A stretch of 37,361 bases of DNA from Gammaproteobacteria bacterium (GCA_024763505.1 JANTFI010000014.1:1-37361), one strand, 5' to 3'. Shown: positions 27,524 to 34,815, counted from the stretch's first letter. Program-made: numbers and translations. The notes: a model not told the origin generated them from the sequence alone.

Positions 27524-28651
27524 TCAAGCCATCAACATCTTCAAATGCACGCGCAGCGGGTCGGTCAGCGGTTTGAGTTTTTTGCGCATGACACTGCCGA
27601 GGGCATCGGTCAGGCCGAAGATCGGGAACAGGGTGATTTCGCCGAGTTGCGCAATCACCAGCATGGCGCGGATCTGTTCGCGCAGCCGCGGACAGGCTTG
27701 CAGGCAGGCTTGCAAGTCGAGATCATCTTTCGCGCTAAGCCAGCAGGTGGCGAATTGCTCGGCTTGCTGGATGTCGCGTTGGCGGGTCTCGGCGACAGGC
27801 AGGCTGACGTTGTATTGCTCGAATGCCAGAAACATCGACACGATGGTGTCCTGGCTGGCGGCCTTGTCGAGTACACGAATCACGGTTTGCAGATAGGCTT
27901 GCCCAGGTGCGGACAGATAACGCAGTAATTGCCGAGCATAGACATTGCCCTGCTCCGCCAGCGTTTGCAGCGTGGTTTCGCTCTCGGCATAACCGGGATG
28001 CACAGTCGCGGTTTCCGGCAAGTCATCCGGCTGACTGTGCAGGAATCCGACATACAGGCTTTGCTTGCGCCGCGCGCGTTTCCACAGGTCGTCGATTTCT
28101 TCGGGCTTGAGCAGACCGGGTTGCAGGCACAACCGCACTGAGTCAATCATGTCTTTGTGTTCGACTTCAAATGGCAGGAATTCGAGTAGAAATTCAGCCA
28201 GTTCGCGCGCCAGATCGGACTCTGCAATCGCCTTTTTTTCCAGCAATCGGCGGGCATTTTCAGACGATGGATACGCCCACCAGGCATGGCGGGCGATTTC
28301 CGGCGTAATCACCGGTGCATGCACCACTGCCACCACCGCTTCCGGCTCTCCGAGCAGCAGCAGCTGAGCCAGACTTTCTTCCTGCCGGTCTTGCCCCATC
28401 CGGGTCCAGCGTTTGATATACACCGGGTAACCGCCGGGCGAACCCATGATCTTGTTGCTCAGCAATTCCTTGACCAGGCGGATGTATTTGTCATCCTTGC
28501 AGGTCGGATTGAGCTGCACCTTGGCATCGCCACGACTCGACAGCGCGTACACGATCATCTTCGATTCGTCGATGCGCACGGCCTTCAAGTCTTGCGCCAG
28601 CAGGACGTTGAGTCTCAGGTTGTCTTCGTTGGATAGGGACATTCGTTTCAT
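27524..28651 (-). CDS. Conserved hypothetical 375-aa helical protein (possibly DsrS-like)
   Basis: No catalytic motif is recognisable. The protein is soluble, with no signal peptide or membrane helix. After an N-terminal alpha/beta part (1-110) it is largely helical, rich in Leu/Ala/Glu, with helix pairs such as EEIDDLWKRARRKQSLYVGF that suggest a repeat scaffold. From memory it resembles gammaproteobacterial proteins annotated as sulfur reduction protein DsrS, but no other dsr gene is in the window, so I leave the symbol empty. Its ATG overlaps the stop of the pterin dehydratase gene as ATGA, so it belongs to that transcription unit. An alternative start is the third codon downstream (28642). 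Confidence 0.65.
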   Translation of the reverse strand: MKRMSLSNEDNLRLNVLLAQDLKAVRIDESKMIVYALSSRGDAKVQLNPTCKDDKYIRLVKELLSNKIMGSPGGYPVYIKRWTRMGQDRQEESLAQLLLLGEPEAVVAVVHAPVITPEIARHAWWAYPSSENARRLLEKKAIAESDLARELAEFLLEFLPFEVEHKDMIDSVRLCLQPGLLKPEEIDDLWKRARRKQSLYVGFLHSQPDDLPETATVHPGYAESETTLQTLAEQGNVYARQLLRYLSAPGQAYLQTVIRVLDKAASQDTIVSMFLAFEQYNVSLPVAETRQRDIQQAEQFATCWLSAKDDLDLQACLQACPRLREQIRAMLVIAQLGEITLFPIFGLTDALGSVMRKKLKPLTDPLRVHLKMLMA

Positions 28652-28947
28652 GAAAGGATGGTTTCGATCGCTTGCGCCAGCTTGAAATCGCGCTCGCTGA
28701 GCCCGTCCACTTCATGTGTGGTCATGCTGACTTCTACTTTGCGGTATTCATTGCACCAGCGCGGATGATGGTTTTGCTGCTCGGCCAGCAACGCTAGCTG
28801 GCTAATAAAACCGAATGCCTGGCGGAAATCGCGGAATTGAAAATCTTTAAACAATTGCGCGGATTGCACACGCCAGGGTTGCTCCGCTTCGGCATTGAGG
28901 TTTTGCAGGGCTTCGTCTATCTGTTGTTGATTGAGGCGGTTGACCAT
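28648..28947 (-). CDS. phhB: Pterin-4a-carbinolamine dehydratase
   Basis: A 99-residue enzyme that dehydrates 4a-hydroxytetrahydrobiopterin, normally to recycle the cofactor of phenylalanine hydroxylase. The PCD active-site signature is fully matched at the C-terminal half: E-x3-H-H-P (EQQNHHP), five residues to Tyr, nine to His (MTTH), then Asp (ERD). Length fits the family (about 95-120). No phhA lies nearby; PCD-like proteins without phhA have been linked to molybdopterin or folate metabolism. It begins 19 bases after the VWA gene and overlaps the next gene as ATGA, so it is embedded in the MoxR-VWA transcription unit. Confidence 0.93.
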   Translation of the reverse strand: MVNRLNQQQIDEALQNLNAEAEQPWRVQSAQLFKDFQFRDFRQAFGFISQLALLAEQQNHHPRWCNEYRKVEVSMTTHEVDGLSERDFKLAQAIETILS

Positions 28948-28965
28948 GATCGTTGCTCCGGAGTA

Positions 28966-30303
28966 TCAGTTTAACTGGATGCGCTGTCCCCAGAGCACCG
29001 GCTTTTTACCCTTGACCAGCCAGATGACCGGATACGGCGGTTCGGCAGGCGGAAATTTGCCTTCTGCATCGGTGAAATACACCAGCAAGTCCGGGCGAAT
29101 ATCATTGTGCTCGACCCAGTCGAACACCGGATTGAAGTCGGTCGCACCGCCGCCGATGATGCGCTGCGGCAACTGGCAATGTTCCCAGGCTTCGAATATC
29201 CACGGACTGTCGCCGGTGATTTTGGCATCGCAGGTCAAAAACGTCACCCGCGCACGCACCTGTGATTTCAGCGAATCGATTTCGGCGACAAATTCATTGA
29301 GTTCCTGCTGCTGTACCGATCCGCTGACATCGAGTGCCAGCACGACATTCATTTGCGCACTGCGCAGGCTCGGGTAAATCGCTGGATCGCCTCGGCGGCT
29401 GGATGGCCGGGTGTAGCTGTAATCGTCGCGCGCGATGCTGTTCATATATCTGGCCAGCAATACCCGCCACGGCAGGGTCGGCTGCAAAAAGAAATCGATC
29501 ATCCGCGCCATGCCTTCGCCGAGCTTGCCTGCCTGCTGTGCCTGTTGTGCGGCTCCTGCCAGACGCTGTTGCCATTGCACGTGCAAGTCGTCTTTTTCAG
29601 TTTCACTCAGCGGTGGCGGTGCCTCTTGCTGAACAGCTTCAGCTTGTGTTTCGGCGCCGGTTTCAGGTCTTGCCTGACCACTGCCATCGGCGGTTTGTTG
29701 TTGTTGCTTGGAGCTGCCGTCGCTCTGTGAACCCGATTTCGGTTCGGTCTGCGCCTGCCCGCTGCCATCTCCACTGGATTTCTGCGGAGAATTTTCCAGC
29801 GGGTTTTGCTGCTGTTCCTGCCCGCCCTCGGCTTCATCCTGCTTGTCGTAAAGATGCTGGTCGAGGGTTTCCGACATATCGTTGTCCTCGATCATCGGGT
29901 AGATTTCTTCCGCCGTCATGCCGCGGTATTCACGCATCATCAGTGAACCAGGCGGTGGTTTTAGCCCTTCGTCATTGAGAATCGGGTTGATGGCGTAATC
30001 GCAGGCGATGTCCCAACGATGTTTGACCCGGTGCTCGCGCCGCGCGAAATGAGACAGCGCACAATGCAGGGCTTCATGCGCCAGCACGAATTGTGCTTCT
30101 TCGCTGCGTAATTCGGCGATGTATTCCGGGTTGTAATAGAATTTTCGCGCGTCGGTGGCGGTGGTCACGCACCAACTCGGGTCGGCCGCCTGCATCGGCA
30201 GACGCAACACCAGCGCGCCGAGAAAGGGTTTGTCCAGAATCAACCGGGTGCGTGCGGCACTGAGTTTGTTTTCGATCTCGGTTAAATCGGGCGCGTCGGA
30301 CAT
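28966..30303 (-). CDS. Putative HExxH metallopeptidase-VWA-like protein (DUF2201-type), MoxR partner
   Basis: A 445-residue cytoplasmic protein. The N-terminal domain (about 1-150) carries an HExxH zinc-site motif, HEALH (76-80), followed by CDYAINPILNDEG, a pattern of the DUF2201 metallopeptidase-like domain. A linker rich in Gln, Ser, Gly and Glu (about 155-235) leads to a VWA-like domain with a complete MIDAS: D325-x-S327-x-S329 in ALDVSGSV, T388 in GGGATDF and D412 in YFTDAEG. VWA proteins of this type work with MoxR AAA+ ATPases in assembly or remodelling. The ATG at 30303 shares one base with the MoxR stop (TGATG) and is preferred over a TTG one codon earlier. Confidence 0.85.
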   Translation of the reverse strand: MSDAPDLTEIENKLSAARTRLILDKPFLGALVLRLPMQAADPSWCVTTATDARKFYYNPEYIAELRSEEAQFVLAHEALHCALSHFARREHRVKHRWDIACDYAINPILNDEGLKPPPGSLMMREYRGMTAEEIYPMIEDNDMSETLDQHLYDKQDEAEGGQEQQQNPLENSPQKSSGDGSGQAQTEPKSGSQSDGSSKQQQQTADGSGQARPETGAETQAEAVQQEAPPPLSETEKDDLHVQWQQRLAGAAQQAQQAGKLGEGMARMIDFFLQPTLPWRVLLARYMNSIARDDYSYTRPSSRRGDPAIYPSLRSAQMNVVLALDVSGSVQQQELNEFVAEIDSLKSQVRARVTFLTCDAKITGDSPWIFEAWEHCQLPQRIIGGGATDFNPVFDWVEHNDIRPDLLVYFTDAEGKFPPAEPPYPVIWLVKGKKPVLWGQRIQLN

Positions 30304-31343
30304 CAATACAGAATCAGATCGGCGATGGAATCGGCCCAGTCGGCAAAGGCTTCGACCTCGAACAGGTCATTACCGATGGCGCGATGCATATCCGACACCA
30401 GCATCACACCCATTTCTCGCTGTGGAAAGCAACCGGCATATTTCAGGATATTGCCATACACGCGGTTGGCATCGTCACTGCCTTGCGCACGGATGGCACG
30501 ACCAACCAACGCCGAGGCGACGGCGTATTGCAGGTCAATTTCATCGGGCGCCTTGATGTCTTCACCGGACAGGATTTTATCGAGATCGGGCATTTGGTCG
30601 AGGCTTTCGATAAAGGCATGACATTCAATTCCTGCCGCCGGGCCGACGCAGGCTTGTAGTGAGCCAAGCAGCAGATTGGGCAAGTCGATAAATTTTTGTA
30701 GTGCACGGTGGGCGAATTCCCATGAGCGCGGCGACGGAAAAGCAACCGGGTTATGCGCCGGATCGAAATCGAATAACAATTCGGGACGGAAACGCAGAAA
30801 CCCGATAATGCGATCATCAATGCCATTTTTATAGGCCCAGGCAACCCAGTCATCGAGGTTGAGGTCGATTTCGTAATGTGAGAAGCGATTCGCCAGTGGT
30901 GCAGGCATGGCATAAGTGACACCGCGATCGCCCTGACGATTTCCGGCCGCGAAGATGGCCCAGCCGGCTGGCACCTGATAATTGCCGAGGCGGCGATCGA
31001 GAATCAATTGATACGCCGCCGCCGAAACTGACGGTGCGGCGGAATTGATTTCATCGAGAAACAGGATGCCGGATTCGCCATGCTGTGCGGCGTCCGGCAG
31101 CATCGATGGCACCGCCCACTCGACCTTGTCATCATTTTTAAACGGAATCCCACGCAGGTCGCTGGGCTCCATTTGTGACAGCCGGATATCGATCACCGGC
31201 AAGTCGTGTTGACGTCCGATCTGCAACACAATCTGTGATTTACCGACACCTGGCGCGCCCCACAGCATCACCGGTGTGTGATGGCCTTTGGCGGTGCCGA
31301 GCAACTCTTCTTCGAGTACGCGGGAAAGGTGAGCCGGCCGCAT
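30303..31343 (-). CDS. MoxR-type AAA+ ATPase
   Basis: A 346-residue AAA+ ATPase of the MoxR/RavA/CbbQ group. Walker A GAPGVGKS lies at 29-36, Walker B ILFLDE at 93-98, and SQMEPSDLRGIPF (56-68) is the segment typical of MoxR proteins. A sensor-1-like AAGNRQGD follows at about 150-157. MoxR ATPases act as chaperones that activate or assemble partner proteins, usually with a VWA protein encoded next to them, as here. The ATG directly follows the Sel1-gene stop (TAAATG), and its own stop overlaps the VWA start, so the three are translationally coupled. Confidence 0.9.
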   Translation of the reverse strand: MRPAHLSRVLEEELLGTAKGHHTPVMLWGAPGVGKSQIVLQIGRQHDLPVIDIRLSQMEPSDLRGIPFKNDDKVEWAVPSMLPDAAQHGESGILFLDEINSAAPSVSAAAYQLILDRRLGNYQVPAGWAIFAAGNRQGDRGVTYAMPAPLANRFSHYEIDLNLDDWVAWAYKNGIDDRIIGFLRFRPELLFDFDPAHNPVAFPSPRSWEFAHRALQKFIDLPNLLLGSLQACVGPAAGIECHAFIESLDQMPDLDKILSGEDIKAPDEIDLQYAVASALVGRAIRAQGSDDANRVYGNILKYAGCFPQREMGVMLVSDMHRAIGNDLFEVEAFADWADSIADLILY

Positions 31344-31769
31344 TTAAAATCCCGCCTTTTTGTATAGTTCCTTGGCTTTTTCGGGATCTTTTTCGACACC
31401 GTCACCGGAATCATACATCATCGCCAGCGTGGTTAATGAACCGACCAGCCCCTGATCGGCCGCTTTGGTGAACCATTCAACCGCCTTTTGGCCATCCTTT
31501 TCCACGCAATCACCGTCCATATACATGAAGCCGAGACCGTGCTGGGCAACCGCATGGCCCTGTTCGGCCGCCGCTTTCATCCACTCGAAGGCTTCTTTTT
31601 CTTTTTTCACCATGCCCAGTCCATTCTGATACATGATTGCCACCCGGTGCTGGGCATCGGGGTCGCCTTTCTCTGCGAATGGCAGTAAAAACTGGATGGC
31701 CCGGGCAAATTCTTTAGCTTCAAAGGCGGACATGCCGCTGATGAAGTTCATATCGTTGTCGCTGGTCAT
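31344..31769 (-). CDS. Sel1-repeat (SLR) protein
   Basis: A 141-residue cytoplasmic protein built of about three Sel1-like (TPR-related) repeats of 36 residues: GDPDAQHRVAIMYQNGLGM, GHAVAQHGLGFMYMDGDCV and GLVGSLTTLAMMYDSGDGV each open a repeat and are followed by EKAxxWxxKAA-type helices. Such proteins are adaptors for protein-protein contacts. There is no signal peptide. It is the first gene of the MoxR unit: the stop codon abuts the moxR start. Its upstream region is shared with the divergent small-protein gene at 31979. Confidence 0.88.
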   Translation of the reverse strand: MTSDNDMNFISGMSAFEAKEFARAIQFLLPFAEKGDPDAQHRVAIMYQNGLGMVKKEKEAFEWMKAAAEQGHAVAQHGLGFMYMDGDCVEKDGQKAVEWFTKAADQGLVGSLTTLAMMYDSGDGVEKDPEKAKELYKKAGF

Positions 31770-31826
31770 GGTACATTCCTGCTTGAAATCGAATCGTTTA
31801 TTATAAAGTGGTTAAAGGGTAATACG

Positions 31827-31865
31827 AATATCCCTGTTGGAGTTGACACCCCCAATGGGGATATT
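31827..31865. promoter_or_regulatory. Inverted repeat between the divergent Sel1 and small-protein genes
   Basis: AATATCCCTGTTGG (31827-31840) and CCAATGGGGATATT (31852-31865) form 14-base arms with 12 matches around an 11-base spacer that contains a TTGACA at 31843-31848. TACAAT at 31886-31891 is -10-like but too far from that TTGACA. The element could be an operator for one or both divergent genes, or a hairpin in the leader of the Sel1 transcript. The regulator is unknown. Confidence 0.45.
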
Positions 31866-31978
31866 AAAAAGCGACTTTTTTTCAGTACAATACGCTACAT
31901 TTTTCGGCGACTGATGAATTCATCATCATTGGTTTGCCTTACTGATCTTATTTTATTGTCTTATTTGAGGAGATTGTT

Positions 31979-32170
31979 ATGGATCAAGCTTACCGCGATG
32001 CAACAACCAAGATGGAAGAAATGGGCGTTCAGGAAGAATACATTATTGGCTGGCAGGGTGGTTACCTGGGTCACCCGGAAAGAGAAGAACAGAATGTAAC
32101 CGAAGCTTATGAAGCCGGTTATGAAGATGGTCAGGAAAAGAGTACCGATAACTTCGCAAACTGGAAGTAA
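31979..32170 (+). CDS. Small acidic hypothetical protein (63 aa)
   Basis: I do not recognise the family. The protein is strongly acidic and has two Gly/Tyr-containing helices or turns, IIGWQGGYLGHP and EAYEAGYEDGQ; the second kind of motif recalls ribosome modulation factor, but the overall sequence does not match it. There is no signal peptide or membrane segment. GAGGAG lies seven bases upstream of the ATG. The codons are those favoured in highly expressed genes (GAA, GGT, CTG, AAC), and the gene has its own strong terminator 40 bases downstream, so it is probably a well-expressed single-gene unit. Confidence 0.75.
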   Translation: MDQAYRDATTKMEEMGVQEEYIIGWQGGYLGHPEREEQNVTEAYEAGYEDGQEKSTDNFANWK

Positions 32171-32210
32171 TCACGTCACTGGTTACTGAGTTTCAGGAGC
32201 CAGAGATATC

Positions 32211-32252
32211 AACGCAGGGGGTGTATATCATTCTACTCCCTGCGTTTTTTTT
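32211..32252 (+). terminator. Rho-independent terminator of the small acidic protein gene
   Basis: AACGCAGGG (32211-32219) pairs with CCCTGCGTT (32238-32246), and eight T residues follow (32245-32252). The loop is 18 bases. It lies 40 bases after the stop codon and before the oxygenase gene. Confidence 0.9.
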
Positions 32253-32282
32253 GCCTGTTGTATTTTTCGACAGAATTGAAGC

Positions 32283-32849
32283 ATGATCGATAACCCTTTC
32301 GAACACGCAGCTTTTACCCGCCGCATCTCGCAGTTAGATCCTGCCCTGTTGGAGTCAATCGACCGCTACTTGCAGAATTTACTGGCGCAGAAATCCTCGG
32401 CTCTACAGCAAACGCACTATTTTCACGGACGTCATGAAAATATCTACCTGCATCAACATCAGCTTGCCGATCTGCAACAATTGCTGGATGAAAGCGTAAA
32501 ATATTGCGCGGAAATTCTGGATGTCGCGGCAGAGCAGCTGAGTATCGGCTATTGGTTCAACCTGATGCAACCGGGCGATATCACCACCTTGCATCGGCAT
32601 GACGATTGTGATGAATTGATTTCCGGCGTGGTGTATCTGAAAGTGCCTGAGCAATCAGGTAATCTGGTTTTACAGCCGAAAGGACTAGCCCCGATTACAC
32701 TGTCACCGATCGCAGGGAACTACCTCTTTTTCGACCCGAGAACCCCTCATTCAGTATCCGAGAATCTGTCTGATCAACATCGCTTGTCGATCGGCATGAA
32801 CCTGGGGCTCAAGCAGCACCGAATGGATCACCCCAACGACTTGCTGTGA
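32283..32849 (+). CDS. 2OG-Fe(II) oxygenase-like protein
   Basis: A 188-residue protein with a double-stranded beta-helix signature in its C-terminal half: an HxD motif at His106/Asp108 in LHRHDDCDELISGVVYL, a distal His156 in FFDPRTPHSV and Arg167 in HRLSIGMN, which would bind the 2-oxoglutarate carboxylate. The spacing and the SGVVYL and PIAGNYLFF segments resemble the group of putative 2OG-Fe(II) oxygenases known as TIGR02466, though the N terminus is less clear. The substrate is unknown. The gene lies after a terminator, so it needs its own promoter; I could not identify one. The ribosome binding site is modest (GAATTGAAGC before the ATG). Confidence 0.72.
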   Translation: MIDNPFEHAAFTRRISQLDPALLESIDRYLQNLLAQKSSALQQTHYFHGRHENIYLHQHQLADLQQLLDESVKYCAEILDVAAEQLSIGYWFNLMQPGDITTLHRHDDCDELISGVVYLKVPEQSGNLVLQPKGLAPITLSPIAGNYLFFDPRTPHSVSENLSDQHRLSIGMNLGLKQHRMDHPNDLL

Positions 32850-32937
32850 AATTATTCTTTTTGTATTGCGGTATCTCTGGCTGAAAATGCACTCGTTCGA
32901 GTATATTGACGAACTAATCTTTCGAATCTGACCTATC

Positions 32938-34077
32938 ATGTCCTTTCATCGAATTTACCCGGTTACCTTGCTTACACTATCTCTATTCGCCTGTGGTAGT
33001 GAAAACATCAACTCGTCCGAAATCAATAACGACCCCGTGTCACTGGTTTCGGTGGGTAAAAAACTGTTTTTCGATGAAAATCTATCCAGTGAAGGGAATC
33101 AATCCTGTGCCAGTTGCCATGACCCTGCCGCCGGTTTTGCGGACCCTGATGTCAGCGCAAGGCAGCCGGTTTCCGAAGGCTCGGTTGCTGGCAGATTCGG
33201 CAAGCGCAACGCTCCGACAGCTGCTTATGCCAAATTCATTCCTGAATTCGGACTTTCCAGCGTCCCGGTGGTAGAAACTGCATCCAGATATCAGGGTGGG
33301 CAATTTCTCGATGGCAGGCGCTCAAATCTGACCGAGCAGGCAAAAGACCCGTTTTTGAATCCGAATGAAATGAACAACCTCGATGCGGCTGATGTCGTTA
33401 GCAAGGTCTCTCAGGCGAGCTATGCGAATGAATTCAAAAAGGTTTTCGGCTCAGATGCTTTTAGCCAGACCGAAACGGCTTATCAGAATATCGCCATTGC
33501 GATCGCAGCCTTTGAAGAAAGCGATGAAGTGAGCCCGTTAAGCTCGAAATTCGATGCGGTATTTGCAGGCCTTGCTTCGTTTACGGAGTCAGAACATCGT
33601 GGCATGATGCTGTTTCGAAACAAGGCCAAGTGTGCCAATTGCCACAGCATGAACATGCCGCCACGCGGCTCCCTGTTCAGTGATTTTCAGTATTTCAATA
33701 TCGGTACACCGGTCAACCCGGATAATCCGACTGCAGAGATTGACCTTGGGCTAGCCGAAAACCCCAATATCGATCCCGTCGATGTAGAATCGGAAAAGGG
33801 AAAATTCCGTACACCCACCCTGCGAAACATCGCCAACACTGCACCGTATATGCATAACGGTGGTTTTAATACACTTCGCGAAGTGATCATTCATTATGAT
33901 CGGACTGTTGCGGATTATCTCGAAGACCCCGATTTTGTAGCAGCCATAACACCGGAAAAAATCCCCGAAGTTACGCAGAATCTGGCCAAAGAGTTGAAAA
34001 CACCCCTCGGTTTGAGTGAACAGGATATGATCGACCTGGAAAATTTCATGAATACCCTGAGCGATGGCTATCGTTAG
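32938..34077 (+). CDS. Di-heme cytochrome c peroxidase / MauG-family lipoprotein
   Basis: A 379-residue exported protein with two c-type heme sites, CASCH (57-61) and CANCH (232-236), the layout of bacterial cytochrome c peroxidases and MauG-like enzymes. The conserved loop FRTPTLRNIANTAPYMHNGG (290-309) holds a distal Met305/Tyr304 region. The N terminus is a lipoprotein signal with lipobox LFAC (Cys19), so it is probably tethered to a membrane facing the periplasm. CCPs reduce hydrogen peroxide with electrons from cytochromes, while MauG-type proteins oxidise protein residues; the sequence alone does not decide. It lies 88 bases after the oxygenase gene. Confidence 0.9.
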   Translation: MSFHRIYPVTLLTLSLFACGSENINSSEINNDPVSLVSVGKKLFFDENLSSEGNQSCASCHDPAAGFADPDVSARQPVSEGSVAGRFGKRNAPTAAYAKFIPEFGLSSVPVVETASRYQGGQFLDGRRSNLTEQAKDPFLNPNEMNNLDAADVVSKVSQASYANEFKKVFGSDAFSQTETAYQNIAIAIAAFEESDEVSPLSSKFDAVFAGLASFTESEHRGMMLFRNKAKCANCHSMNMPPRGSLFSDFQYFNIGTPVNPDNPTAEIDLGLAENPNIDPVDVESEKGKFRTPTLRNIANTAPYMHNGGFNTLREVIIHYDRTVADYLEDPDFVAAITPEKIPEVTQNLAKELKTPLGLSEQDMIDLENFMNTLSDGYR

Positions 34078-34142
34078 TCGCTCGGGTTTGGCGGACTTTG
34101 GCGAAAACGACTGCGCCAACAACCTTCGGTAAAACAGGTCGT

Positions 34143-34337
34143 CTATTTCTTGACCGGACGTAAACTGGTTTTCCAGTTTTCGGCGGCGGCAAAACCAGAC
34201 AACTTCTTGCAGCGCCCGATTTCATTTTCGTACCAGCCTCGGCTATGTTGATGGGGTTCCGCCTCGTAACACCACCATTGTTGATCTTTATCCATCGCCA
34301 GCCAGCGTGCCCAATCGGGTAGTTTTGAATTGCTCAT
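34143..34337 (-). CDS. Small conserved hypothetical protein (64 aa)
   Basis: The product is rich in Trp and charged residues (LPDWARWLAMDKDQQWWCYE, then SRGWYENEIGRCKKL) and looks like a real folded small protein, with no signal peptide; I have no function for it. The ATG at 34337 lies directly next to the T run of the terminator that closes the isc operon and has no ribosome binding site, so expression is unclear. The longer frame upstream only runs through the terminator and into the end of iscU in another frame and is not credible. Confidence 0.6.
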   Translation of the reverse strand: MSNSKLPDWARWLAMDKDQQWWCYEAEPHQHSRGWYENEIGRCKKLSGFAAAENWKTSLRPVKK

Positions 34338-34361
34338 AAAAAAAGCCCGCAAGCGGGCTTT
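34338..34361 (-). terminator. Rho-independent terminator after iscU
   Basis: A perfect nine-base stem, AAAGCCCGC (34342-34350) with GCGGGCTTT (34353-34361), is followed on the minus strand by seven T residues (34338-34344). It begins 19 bases after the iscU stop codon and would end the iscRSU transcript. Confidence 0.92.
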
Positions 34362-34380
34362 AGGGTTGGGTGCAGGAAAA

Positions 34381-34758
34381 TTACTGATGCTTTTCCTTGT
34401 AATCGGTAATCGCAGCCGCAATTGCATCTTCAGCCAATACCGAACAGTGAATTTTCACCGGTGGCAAAGCCAGTTCTTCTGCAATCTGTGTGTTTTTGAT
34501 CTCTGACGCTTCATCCAGTGTCTTGCCTTTGACCCACTCTGTGACCAGAGAACTGGAAGCGATGGCGGATCCGCAGCCATAGGTCTTGAATTTGGCATCT
34601 TCAATAATGCCGTCATCACCTACTTTGATCTGCAGCTTCATAACATCACCACAAGCCGGTGCACCGACCATGCCGGTGCCCACGTTTTCATCTTCATCAA
34701 TAACACCCACGTTACGCGGATTTTCGTAGTGATCCAGTACTTTTTCGCTATATGCCAT
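34381..34758 (-). CDS. iscU: Fe-S cluster assembly scaffold protein IscU
   Basis: IscU receives sulfur from IscS and iron to build a transient [2Fe-2S] cluster. The 125-residue chain has the three ligand cysteines Cys36 (APACGD), Cys62 (YGCGSA) and Cys105 with His104 (KIHCSVLAE), and the LPPVK motif (98-102) recognised by HscA. It lies 57 bases after iscS; GAGGTATAG provides a ribosome binding site. The LPPVK motif implies that HscA/HscB are encoded elsewhere, since they are not in this operon. Confidence 0.96.
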   Translation of the reverse strand: MAYSEKVLDHYENPRNVGVIDEDENVGTGMVGAPACGDVMKLQIKVGDDGIIEDAKFKTYGCGSAIASSSLVTEWVKGKTLDEASEIKNTQIAEELALPPVKIHCSVLAEDAIAAAITDYKEKHQ

Positions 34759-34815
34759 TTTCTATACCTCGATATTTGTTCGTTTATTCAACCCGCAGAC
34801 GGGTGGAAATTTTGA

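Noticed and set aside
27524..28651. Naming the 375-aa gene dsrS
   Set aside because: The resemblance is from memory only and no dsr genes are in the window, so the symbol was left empty.
29334..29978. A 214-codon plus-strand frame opposite the HExxH-VWA gene
   Set aside because: It is Arg/Ala/Cys-rich with no domain pattern and is fully antisense to a gene with two intact functional motifs.
24843..31769. Calling the MoxR-KAP cluster a known anti-phage system
   Set aside because: No nuclease, reverse transcriptase, toxin or other established effector is present, and the MoxR-VWA pair also has housekeeping roles, so defence remains a hypothesis.
31843..31871. Standard sigma-70 promoter using TTGACA at 31843
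   Set aside because: At 17-base spacing the bases are AAAAAG, and the TATTAA nearby is only 13 bases away, so I report only the inverted repeat.
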